Shown one piece after another: positions 1-5,198 of a stretch of 5,198 nt of DNA; position 1 is the stretch's first letter, and each line of letters opens with the position of its first letter. The stretch is from Planctomycetaceae bacterium (GTDB lineage Bacteria > Planctomycetota > Planctomycetia > Pirellulales > Thermoguttaceae), in the NCBI GenBank assembly GCA_003532715.1, contig DOEZ01000247.1, forward strand, positions 1,021-6,218, written 5' to 3'. The notes beneath the pieces are model-generated. The model did not search any database. It had not been told where the DNA came from and saw nothing but the letters and a program-made list of their open reading frames with translations. The position numbers and the translations under genes are program-made.

Positions 1-1
1 C

Positions 2-36
2 GGATACCTTTAGGTGTCCTGCCGCGTCGGTTTTTT
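2..36 (+). terminator. possible terminator-like hairpin and T-run at left edge
   Basis: Positions 2-8 (GGATACC) pair with 13-19 (GGTGTCC) through seven pairs, one of them a G-U wobble, around a TTTA loop. A run of six T follows at 31-36. The T-run is 11 bases from the stem rather than directly behind it, so this is a poor match to an intrinsic terminator. It may be the tail end of an upstream transcription unit. Reading frame 1 also stays open from the window edge to a TAA at 52-54, so an upstream gene could end here instead. The two readings cannot be separated without sequence to the left. Confidence 0.25.
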
Positions 37-87
37 CTGTTGTTGGTGGCATAAGGAGTCGCGTCACGTTCGCAATACGCACAACCA

Positions 88-99
88 TGCGAATTCGCA
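88..99. promoter_or_regulatory. perfect 12-bp palindrome, candidate operator
   Basis: TGCGAATTCGCA at 88-99 is a perfect palindrome lying 45 bases before the first gene's start codon. Its right half (TTCGCAA, 94-100) is repeated directly at 69-75. A separate 9-base repeat, TCGCGTCAC, occurs at 59-67 and 104-112. This clustering in a short leader fits a dimeric regulator site or a site within the transcript. No regulator can be named, and I could not place a convincing -35/-10 pair in 1-144. Confidence 0.35.
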
Positions 100-130
100 A
101 CGATCGCGTCACCGGCAGCCTGTCTGCAAT

Positions 131-137
131 GGAAGGA
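131..137 (+). promoter_or_regulatory. ribosome binding site of the first PEP-CTERM gene
   Basis: The purine-rich GGAAGGA ends 7 bases before the ATG at 145. It is a strong Shine-Dalgarno match at normal spacing and fixes that ATG as the start. The protein then opens directly with a good signal peptide, which agrees. Confidence 0.8.
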
Positions 138-144
138 TGAATCC

Positions 145-2688
145 ATGAAAGGTGTTTCCCTACGCATTGGTTTCTGTTTCGCGGGTGCGCTCTTGATCGC
201 CAATTCGGCCGGGCCCCTGGCGGCCCAAGCACCAGCTCCATCCGGAACGGTGATCACCATCGCCGGCAACGGATTGGCTGGATTCGATGGCGATGGTGCG
301 GCGGCCAACCTGGCGAAGTTGAACGCTCCGCTCGGCATGGTCGTTGGTTCCGATGGCACGCTGTACTTCTCTGATTTCGGGAACTTCCGCATCCGTGCAA
401 TTGACCCGGTGAGTGGTTTCATCTCAACAATTGCCGGCATCGGACCTCCGCCGGGCGGATATCTCGAGGACGGTCCAAACGGTGACGGTGGCCCGGCGAC
501 TGACGCACAGATCGGCGGCATCTACAGTCTGGCGACCAATCGCCAGAACAACACCCTGTATCTGCCGGACCTCCACCTCTCACGCCTGCGGCAGATCAAT
601 CTGGGCACCGGCATCATCTCGAACTTCGCCGGCGTGGGCATGTTCAGTCCTTACCCAGTCGGCGAGTATGGCGACAACGGCCCCGCGTTGGACGCTTGGT
701 TGCCATGGCCCGAGGGAGTTGCGGTCGCTCAGGACGGCAGCGTGCTACTCACAGAATCGGGACTCTCGCGCCTTCACAGGATCGCCGGCGGGATCATCAC
801 CCCGATCGCCGGAGAGGCCTTTGTGATCGCCTCGGGCGGCGACGGCGGCCCCGCCAACCAGGCCAGCTTTGGCTGGCCAAATGCCGTCGCTGTTGATCGT
901 GCCGGCAACATCTTCATCCTCGACCAGGGCAGCGGCGGCGTGGGCGAAAGCGCGACGATTCGCCGAATCGACGCCGCCACCAACATCATCGACACTGTCG
1001 TGGGGGGCGGCTCGCTGGCGCCCGGCGCCAGCGGACCAGCCACCAGCTTCGAGTTTCAGGGCATTGGCGACCTCGCCGTCGACGACAATGGCAACCTCTT
1101 CATCGCCACGCAGTTCCAGGTATTCAGGATCGAGGTGGCAAGCGGCCAACTCACTCCCTATGCCGGCACGGGCACGGCCGGTTTCGCCGGTGATAACGGC
1201 CCCGCGGCCAATGCGCAGTTCTCCAGTATTGACGGCCTGACCGTCGCGCCGGGGGGCGGGCTCCTGGTCTCTGACACCGGCAACGCCCGCATTCGCTATA
1301 TCGCGCCGGACTCGATCAACCTGGTGGGCGACGGCCATCAGACCGAGTTCCACCTGCCGTGGGTCAATGCGCTCTCAGGGGATCTGACGATCTCGGACAA
1401 TCCGGCGTTATCGGTCATCAACATAAACTCGCTCACCACTGTCTCGGGGGACGTGGACATTACGGGCAACACGTCGGCGACGGCCATTGACTTGAGTTTG
1501 CTGACCACCTCTTCGGGCAACGTGGACATTACGGGCAACACATCCGCAACGGTCATTGACCTGAGTTCGCTGACCACCTCGTCGGGCAACGTGGCGATCA
1601 CGAATAACACGTCCGCGACGGTCATTAACATGAACTCGCTGACCACCTCGTCGGGTAGCGTGGTCATTACGGGTAACACCTCGGCGACGGCCATTGACTT
1701 AAGTTCGCTGACCACCTCTTCGGGTAGCGTGGTCATTACGGGTAACACCTCGGCGACGGCCATTGACTTGAGTTCGCTGACCACCTCTTCGGGCGACGTA
1801 GACATCACGGATAACACGTCCGCAACGGTCATTGACATGGGCTCGTTGACCACTTCCTCGGGCAACGTGACCATAACGGATAACACGTCGGCCACGGTCA
1901 TTGGTATGAATGCACTGAACACCGTCAGCGGCGATCTGACTCTTGAAACCACCGGCGCCGGCACATTCGATATCAACGGCGCGACGGTCGAGGGCGACAC
2001 CAGCCTGACCACCGAAGGGTACACGGAGATTGCGGCTGGGACGGCGGGGGGCGAGACATCCGTCACCATGCTCAACGGCGAAGCGACGATGGAAATGACG
2101 CTGCCGGTCGGGGCTTTCATATCGGCCACCCCCGTCACTTTCAACGTCAAGAAGCTGCCCGGCGGCGGTGTAGAGACCGTGGGCGGCGACACGATTACCC
2201 ACCTGGAAACCTATGCCTTCGATTTTGCGATTCCAACGCTGAACTCGGCGGCGGAGCTGAACTTCGAGATTGATCTGGCGGCGATGGATGAGGCCAATCG
2301 CCTCCCCTTGCTGGACCTGCTGCACGATGGTGCGTTACTGACGCTCGGCGTGCTGGGGGATGCGCCGGGGGCGGAGCTGCAACTGTTCGATATCTGCGGC
2401 CCCGGCATGGACCCCGTGGTCGACGACTGCGTGCGCGTGCTGTGGCTGGATGCGACCGGGGCGATGCTCGACCCGTTGGGCGGCGTGGACCCGTCGACAC
2501 TGCGCTTCGAGGCGCTGGTGGGCCATTTTTCGACCTATGGCGTCGTGGCAGTGGTCCCCGTCCCCGAACCAACGACGCTGGCGCTGCTTTCGGCCCCTGC
2601 CCTGCTGGCCTTTGGTGCTCTGCCGCTCGCATCACGGCGGCGCCGTAGAGAACAGCGGAGCCGTACCTTCCAGACCTCTTATCGATGA
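145..2688 (+). CDS. NHL-type beta-propeller and L-domain-like repeat protein with PEP-CTERM sorting signal
   Basis: This is a predicted exported surface or matrix protein of 847 residues. Residues 1 to about 27 form a signal peptide (MKGVSLR, hydrophobic core, probable cleavage near LAA/QA). Residues 34-395 carry six NHL-like blades, with core strands near 72-87, 137-151, 199-213, 255-276, 317-330 and 372-386. The clearest are the first (YFSDFGNFRIRAID) and last (VSDTGNARIRYI). Loops with the motif GD[GN]GPA or a variant precede the blades, at 49-54, 113-118, 176-181, 232-237 and 349-354. The N-terminal TVITIAG strand could close the ring. Residues 411-617 are a 23-residue repeat solenoid resembling receptor L-domain or LRR-like repeats. 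Residues 618-800 are a beta-rich module with two nearby cysteines (C751, C762) and a GHFSTYGVV ending. PEP is at 807-809, followed by a hydrophobic segment and R831-R835. A 12-residue tail after the arginines is longer than usual for PEP-CTERM proteins. By family knowledge, an exosortase would cleave this tail during export. NHL propellers and L-domain-like solenoids usually bind proteins or glycans, but no ligand can be named. The gene overlaps the next one by 4 bp. Confidence 0.88.
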   Translation: MKGVSLRIGFCFAGALLIANSAGPLAAQAPAPSGTVITIAGNGLAGFDGDGAAANLAKLNAPLGMVVGSDGTLYFSDFGNFRIRAIDPVSGFISTIAGIGPPPGGYLEDGPNGDGGPATDAQIGGIYSLATNRQNNTLYLPDLHLSRLRQINLGTGIISNFAGVGMFSPYPVGEYGDNGPALDAWLPWPEGVAVAQDGSVLLTESGLSRLHRIAGGIITPIAGEAFVIASGGDGGPANQASFGWPNAVAVDRAGNIFILDQGSGGVGESATIRRIDAATNIIDTVVGGGSLAPGASGPATSFEFQGIGDLAVDDNGNLFIATQFQVFRIEVASGQLTPYAGTGTAGFAGDNGPAANAQFSSIDGLTVAPGGGLLVSDTGNARIRYIAPDSINLVGDGHQTEFHLPWVNALSGDLTISDNPALSVININSLTTVSGDVDITGNTSATAIDLSLLTTSSGNVDITGNTSATVIDLSSLTTSSGNVAITNNTSATVINMNSLTTSSGSVVITGNTSATAIDLSSLTTSSGSVVITGNTSATAIDLSSLTTSSGDVDITDNTSATVIDMGSLTTSSGNVTITDNTSATVIGMNALNTVSGDLTLETTGAGTFDINGATVEGDTSLTTEGYTEIAAGTAGGETSVTMLNGEATMEMTLPVGAFISATPVTFNVKKLPGGGVETVGGDTITHLETYAFDFAIPTLNSAAELNFEIDLAAMDEANRLPLLDLLHDGALLTLGVLGDAPGAELQLFDICGPGMDPVVDDCVRVLWLDATGAMLDPLGGVDPSTLRFEALVGHFSTYGVVAVVPVPEPTTLALLSAPALLAFGALPLASRRRRREQRSRTFQTSYR
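1375..1995 (+). repeat. in-frame tandem array of 69-bp units (23-residue repeats)
   Basis: Nine consecutive 69-bp units lie in the first gene, beginning at 1375, 1444, 1513, 1582, 1651, 1720, 1789, 1858 and 1927. Each encodes 23 residues of the form SGxVxITxNTSATxIxxxSLTTS. The seven units from 1444 to 1926 are closely alike. The first (1375-1443) and last (1927-1995) are diverged caps, the last keeping mainly its SGDLTL opening. Units 1651-1719 and 1720-1788 differ at one base only (A1701 versus G1770, both leucine codons). Regularly spaced V, I and L positions suggest a stacked beta-solenoid, with the Asn position capping a turn as in L-domain and LRR proteins. The exposed face would be rich in Ser and Thr. 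Confidence 0.92.
2560..2649 (+). other. PEP-CTERM sorting signal of the first protein
   Basis: The encoded segment begins VPEP (residues 806-809), continues with a hydrophobic stretch of about 20 residues (811-829), and ends in five consecutive arginines (831-835). This is the classic three-part exosortase recognition signal, tied to export and extracellular polysaccharide in Gram-negative bacteria. Twelve further residues (836-847, rich in R, S, T and Q) follow before the stop. No exosortase gene lies in this window. Confidence 0.9.
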
Positions 2689-4580
2689 AGTCGATCATGA
2701 ATCCTCAGCGCATTGACGGAATCGTCCTCGTGGTAACCGGCGTGGTCCCGTTGCTTTGCATCGGGGGGCCATGCCTCATCCGGCGCCGCCGCACCAGGCA
2801 CTCAGTCTCTTGGGCGCTCGCGATCCTTCTACTGCTCGCCAGCGGGCCCGGCAGCCGGACGGCGGCCGCCGACGGCCCTGACCTTCAGGACGGCGACATT
2901 TTCGTAGGAGCAGTGGAGGGAAGCAGCCCATTCTGGGGCCTGCTCGGCCCGCGCATTGTCTGGCGCGTGCGAGATGGTGTCGCGGAGCGCTACTCCGAGA
3001 GCCCTTCCAACGCCGATGACGCCGCGTTCTTCGGCATCCCGGAGCAGATGATCGTCGATTCGCAGGGCCGCATCGTCTTCATCGCCAAGCTCGGGGCCGA
3101 GATCTTCAACCAAGACCGGGGGCTCTTCCGCATCGACGGAATGGGCTCGACGCCCGAGCGCCTCGCGGTCTTCTCCCGCAGCCTCGGACCCGTGAAAGAA
3201 GGCTTCCCCGACCCCTTCCCCGACCAGTCGTTCAACCGCATCTCCGGCCTGCACCTGGCCACCGTGCAAAGCATCGAGATAAACGCCGATCATCAGCGCC
3301 TCATCACCGAGGACGCCTACGTCATGGCGATGGAGGAATTCGACAGCGTAACCGGGGCGAAGATCGAGACGAAGGTCCGCCGATACCGCGGGACGACCGG
3401 CCAGTGGGACATCGCGCCGGACGCCGCGTCCTGGCGCGACAACATGCCGGTGATGGTGAACCATGGTGGCGCGACCTACAGCTCCGCGCAGGACGTGCTG
3501 CGCAGGTCGACCGACCCGCTCCGACTCGACGTGGAGGGCAGCATCGGCTCCGTGGATTTCGAGTTGCACGCAGCGTTGTTCGGCGGTTTCAAGGAAGTAA
3601 GTGGCCTCATCGTCGACGACAGTGCCTTGCCGAACGTCAACTCCGGCTGCGACCCCAATCTGCCCCAGCCACCGAGCCTGATGGAACCGATGTCGCCGCA
3701 AGGCATCTACAGTAAGATGACCAGTTTCAACTATGACATCGCCTATGACGGCCACGGTAACCTGGGCCTCGTGCTGCGCACGAACTCCGGTGCCGCGGGG
3801 GCCCCCTATCTCACCAACGTGAGTGAGGTGCTCCTCAACGACAATCCCTTCGACGACCTTGGCGACTATTTCTATCGCAGCACGACCGGGTGCCTGCCAG
3901 AAGCCTCCCTCAAATTCACGTCCATAGTGCCATTCTCCGACCCCGACACCGGTGCGAGTAATGAGATCAGGCTCGGGAGCATGGCAGTTACGCCGGAGGG
4001 CCTTGTGGGCACGTCCGGCGATCGCCTCGTACGAGTTGTCGCGGGAGAGGGCCTCGAGACCATCGCCACCGGCTTCGTAGAGGCCCAGACCGTCGCCGTC
4101 TACCCGGCGGTCGTGCCGTCTGCCTCGGGCGCTCTTGTGATCGTCCGCATCAACTCTCCGGTCGATGTCCTCGTGACCGACGCGGCGGGCAACCGCATCG
4201 GGGTCGATCCGGCGACCGGGCTGCCCGTCAACGACTTTGCCCAGAACGGCTTCGACAGCGGGCCCGGCGAGCCTCGCTTCCTGGCCATCAGGAATCCGAT
4301 GCCGGGCCTCTTCGACGTCGATGCCGTGGGCAGCGGGGAAGGCCCCTACTCCATCCAGGTCTACGCAAGCGTGCTCGGCCTACCCGAGGTGGACCTCAAC
4401 CAGATCAGCGTCAGCGGGTGGGCCAGCTCCGGCAGCGTCGGGCAGCACTACTTCACGATGGACTCCAATGCGGTGATCACCGTGGTCCCGGAACCGTCCG
4501 CGACAGTGCTGCTCGCCATCGGGATCGCTACCCTGGGCCTGCAGGGGTTGGCCGTGATCGGCCGTCGCCGCAAGTGGTAA
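2685..4580 (+). CDS. PEP-CTERM protein of unrecognised family
   Basis: This is a predicted exported protein of 631 residues. The ATG at 2685 overlaps the previous stop (ATGA), and no good ribosome binding site sits in front of it, so translation is probably coupled. ATG 2697, GTG 2730, GTG 2742 and TTG 2751 are alternative starts. The N-terminus has two hydrophobic segments: 13-32, ended by four arginines (33-36), and 43-56, followed by TAAAD, a plausible signal peptidase site near residue 62. The body has no family I recognise. Stretches near 109-145 (FFGIPEQMIVDSQGRIVFIA, then GLFRIDG) and 350-370 (YDIAYDGHGNLGLVL) read like blades of a beta-propeller, which is inference. C322 and C403 are the only cysteines in the mature part and might pair. 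Residues about 483-561 form a small beta module (SPVDVLVTDAAGNRIGVDP, then SGPGEP, ending GPYSIQVYA) of a type I associate with bacterial surface proteins. PEP is at 602-604, a hydrophobic stretch spans about 606-626, and RRRKW ends the protein. It probably shares an exosortase and an extracellular setting with its partner. Confidence 0.85.
   Translation: MKSIMNPQRIDGIVLVVTGVVPLLCIGGPCLIRRRRTRHSVSWALAILLLLASGPGSRTAAADGPDLQDGDIFVGAVEGSSPFWGLLGPRIVWRVRDGVAERYSESPSNADDAAFFGIPEQMIVDSQGRIVFIAKLGAEIFNQDRGLFRIDGMGSTPERLAVFSRSLGPVKEGFPDPFPDQSFNRISGLHLATVQSIEINADHQRLITEDAYVMAMEEFDSVTGAKIETKVRRYRGTTGQWDIAPDAASWRDNMPVMVNHGGATYSSAQDVLRRSTDPLRLDVEGSIGSVDFELHAALFGGFKEVSGLIVDDSALPNVNSGCDPNLPQPPSLMEPMSPQGIYSKMTSFNYDIAYDGHGNLGLVLRTNSGAAGAPYLTNVSEVLLNDNPFDDLGDYFYRSTTGCLPEASLKFTSIVPFSDPDTGASNEIRLGSMAVTPEGLVGTSGDRLVRVVAGEGLETIATGFVEAQTVAVYPAVVPSASGALVIVRINSPVDVLVTDAAGNRIGVDPATGLPVNDFAQNGFDSGPGEPRFLAIRNPMPGLFDVDAVGSGEGPYSIQVYASVLGLPEVDLNQISVSGWASSGSVGQHYFTMDSNAVITVVPEPSATVLLAIGIATLGLQGLAVIGRRRKW
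4167..4364 (+). other. C-terminal beta module, VTD-GNRIGVDP type
   Basis: Within the second protein, residues about 495-560 read LVTDAAGNRIGVDPATGLP, then SGPGEP, then a strand ending GPYSIQVYA. The pattern (VTD, RIGVDP, a G-rich turn, SGPG, GPY) resembles a recurring module near the C-terminus of bacterial secreted proteins, from memory and without a family name I can give safely. It sits just ahead of the sorting signal, where a stalk or ligand-binding beta-sandwich would be expected. Confidence 0.45.
4485..4577 (+). other. PEP-CTERM sorting signal of the second protein
   Basis: The encoded VVPEPSA (PEP at residues 602-604) is followed by about 20 hydrophobic residues and then RRRKW at the very end (627-631). 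This is a textbook tripartite signal with almost no tail after the basic cluster, unlike the first protein, which has 12 extra residues. Confidence 0.92.
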
Positions 4581-4608
4581 GTCATCCACCGAATCTCGAA
4601 ACATACCC

Positions 4609-4637
4609 GCCCCATCGGTCGGCCCGGTGGGGCTTTT
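4609..4637 (+). terminator. intrinsic terminator after the PEP-CTERM gene pair
   Basis: GCCCCATCGG (4609-4618) pairs with CCGGTGGGGC (4624-4633): ten pairs including one G-U wobble, closing a 5-base loop (TCGGC). Four T follow at once (4634-4637). It lies 28 bases past the stop of the second gene and in the right orientation to end that transcription unit. The T-tract is short, but the stem is very GC-rich. Confidence 0.8.
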
Positions 4638-4698
4638 CCCGTTGGCGAGTCTCATCGACCCGTTGCGCGTGAGACGCACCGAAAAACGACCCCTTTCT

Positions 4699-4720
4699 CG
4701 GAACGCGTCCGGCTGTTCCG
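4699..4720. repeat. short perfect inverted repeat in the intergenic region
   Basis: CGGAAC (4699-4704) and GTTCCG (4715-4720) are perfect inverted copies separated by 10 bases. There is no T-tract, so it is not a terminator. It lies about 64 bases upstream of the -35 box of the V4R gene, so a regulator site is possible. A 6-bp arm can arise by chance in GC-rich DNA. Confidence 0.35.
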
Positions 4721-4783
4721 CTAACGCATATACGATGACCCGACTGTACTCCTCGATGGGGGCTCAAGAGTTCGAGTTGTTGC

Positions 4784-4812
4784 GTGACACCCGCTTGGCG
4801 GGAGAGTACAAT
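4784..4812 (+). promoter_or_regulatory. sigma70-type promoter of the V4R-domain gene
   Basis: A -35 element GTGACA (4784-4789) and a -10 element TACAAT (4807-4812) are separated by exactly 17 bases. Each differs from consensus (TTGACA, TATAAT) at one position. Transcription would start near 4819, leaving a leader of about 49 bases that contains the ribosome binding site. The preceding terminator makes this a self-standing unit. Confidence 0.7.
4790..4802. promoter_or_regulatory. inverted repeat in the promoter spacer, candidate operator
   Basis: CCCGC (4790-4794) and GCGGG (4798-4802) are perfect inverted arms around TTG, lying wholly between the -35 and -10 boxes. A protein bound here would touch RNA polymerase directly, so it could repress or distort the promoter. 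MerR-type regulators bind palindromes in spacers, but those spacers are usually 19-20 bp, so that class is not implied. The arms are short. Confidence 0.35.
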
Positions 4813-4851
4813 GGCATCGTCGTCCGGTTAGCGGGCCAAAAGCCCTGGAAG

Positions 4852-4858
4852 AAAGGAG
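4852..4858 (+). promoter_or_regulatory. ribosome binding site of the V4R-domain gene
   Basis: AAAGGAG ends 9 bases before the ATG at 4868. It is a strong Shine-Dalgarno match and selects this start over the ATG at 4811, which overlaps the -10 box. Confidence 0.85.
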
Positions 4859-4867
4859 CAACTGCCA

Positions 4868-5198
4868 ATGTTCAAAGAAGAGCACAAGGAGTCCGCTTTT
4901 GAATGGACCATGCTTGGGCAAATCGATGTAGGCCGGCCCAATCTTGGCTTTAAGACAGACGTCGCCGTCTACCGCTTGATGCAGTTCACGCTTCGGGATG
5001 TGCTCATCAGGCAGTATGGTGTGGAGGCGGCGGACAACGTTTTCTACGCGGCCGGCGAGACTGCCGGAAGGCATTTCTACGAGAACCTCATCACGAAGCG
5101 AGATTCTTTCGGCGACTTCGTTGCCGAACTTCAGGACTTGCTGAAAGATCTGGGCATCGGCATCCTGCGGGTCGAGAAGGGGGACTTGGAGAAGCTGA
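4868..5198 (+). CDS. V4R (4-vinyl reductase-type) domain protein, N-terminal part
   Basis: The first 110 residues are present and the gene continues past the window. The segment WTMLGQIDVGRPNLGF, then VYRLMQFTLRDVLI, then NVFYAAGETAGRHFYENL, and then LQDLLKDLGIGILRVEKGDL match, from memory, the N-terminal half of stand-alone cytoplasmic V4R-family proteins of about 170-190 residues. Their C-terminal half carries the V4R core with conserved cysteines, which would lie outside this window. V4R domains occur in BchJ and in the sensory part of XylR/DmpR-type regulators and are thought to bind small molecules. Enzymatic reductase activity is not established for most members. There is no signal peptide or membrane segment. 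The start is fixed by AAAGGAG at 4852-4858. The gene has its own promoter and is separated from the PEP-CTERM pair by a terminator, so it should be regulated apart from them. The ligand and pathway are unknown. Confidence 0.82.
   Translation, partial: MFKEEHKESAFEWTMLGQIDVGRPNLGFKTDVAVYRLMQFTLRDVLIRQYGVEAADNVFYAAGETAGRHFYENLITKRDSFGDFVAELQDLLKDLGIGILRVEKGDLEKL

Noticed and set aside
47..62. Second sigma54-like element (TGGCAT with GC downstream)
   Set aside because: The GG to GC spacing is 11 rather than 10 bases and the TTGC half is missing.
113..128. Sigma54-like -24/-12 element (GG, 10 bases, GC) before the first gene
   Set aside because: The spacing is right and sigma54 control is known for some PEP-CTERM genes, but several consensus bases are wrong, and the start point near 139 would leave the ribosome binding site at 131-137 out of the transcript.
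87..140. 17-codon leader reading frame ending just before the first gene
   Set aside because: It has no Shine-Dalgarno sequence and no attenuation-like codon run or hairpin set, so it is probably a chance frame.
1375..1995. Repeat array considered as CRISPR
   Set aside because: The units are contiguous, coding, 69 bp long and without unique spacers.
1338..2192. 284-codon open frame on the minus strand with its own repeats
   Set aside because: It lies opposite the 69-bp repeat array. Its length and repetition are a by-product of the + strand repeats lacking stop complements, and the + strand frame has a signal peptide, a ribosome binding site and recognisable domains.
2829..3755. 308-codon minus-strand open frame
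   Set aside because: Its composition (R, H, V, G, A rich, no domain) is typical of antisense shadows in GC-rich genes, and the + strand gene here has signal-type and PEP-CTERM ends.
4649..4675. Inverted pair GTCTCA and TGAGAC after the terminator
   Set aside because: The arms are only 6 bp with a 15-base loop and no T-tract, so they are weak on their own and likely chance.
4627..4902. 91-codon + strand frame between the second and third genes
   Set aside because: It begins in the terminator arm, runs through the promoter and into the V4R gene, and its translation resembles nothing.

Overview
The window holds three genes, all on the + strand, in GC-rich DNA: two large secreted-protein genes that overlap by 4 bp, and then, after a terminator and a fresh promoter, the beginning of an unrelated cytoplasmic gene that runs off the right edge. 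Both large proteins start with a signal-type segment and end with a PEP-CTERM sorting signal (VPEP, a hydrophobic stretch, then an arginine cluster). That points to a Gram-negative, exopolysaccharide-producing bacterium with an exosortase. The lineage cannot be fixed from this window; Proteobacteria, Planctomycetota or a related environmental group are all compatible.

Layout: 1-144 is a leader region with a strong ribosome binding site, a perfect 12-bp palindrome and short direct repeats. 145-2688 encodes an 847-residue modular surface protein: signal peptide, probable six-bladed NHL-type beta-propeller, an in-frame array of 69-bp (23-residue) L-domain/LRR-like repeats, a C-terminal beta-rich module and a PEP-CTERM tail. 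2685-4580 encodes a 631-residue PEP-CTERM protein of unrecognised family, joined by an ATGA overlap, with an unusual double-hydrophobic N-terminus. 4609-4637 is a convincing intrinsic terminator. 4784-4812 is a near-consensus sigma70-type promoter whose spacer contains an inverted repeat. 4868 onward is the N-terminal part of a V4R (4-vinyl reductase-type) domain family protein, which is cut by the window end.

How they work together: the first two genes look like a translationally coupled pair, making two exported proteins that the same exosortase (not encoded here) would process. Their roles are probably extracellular and adhesive, or matrix-associated; this is inferred from architecture alone. 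The V4R gene is a separate transcription unit with no visible functional tie to them. The most unusual features are the repeat array, with two neighbouring units differing at 1 of 69 bases, the combination of propeller and repeat solenoid in one PEP-CTERM protein, and the arginine-capped extra hydrophobic segment at the start of the second protein. I see no mobile element, CRISPR array, tRNA or rRNA.
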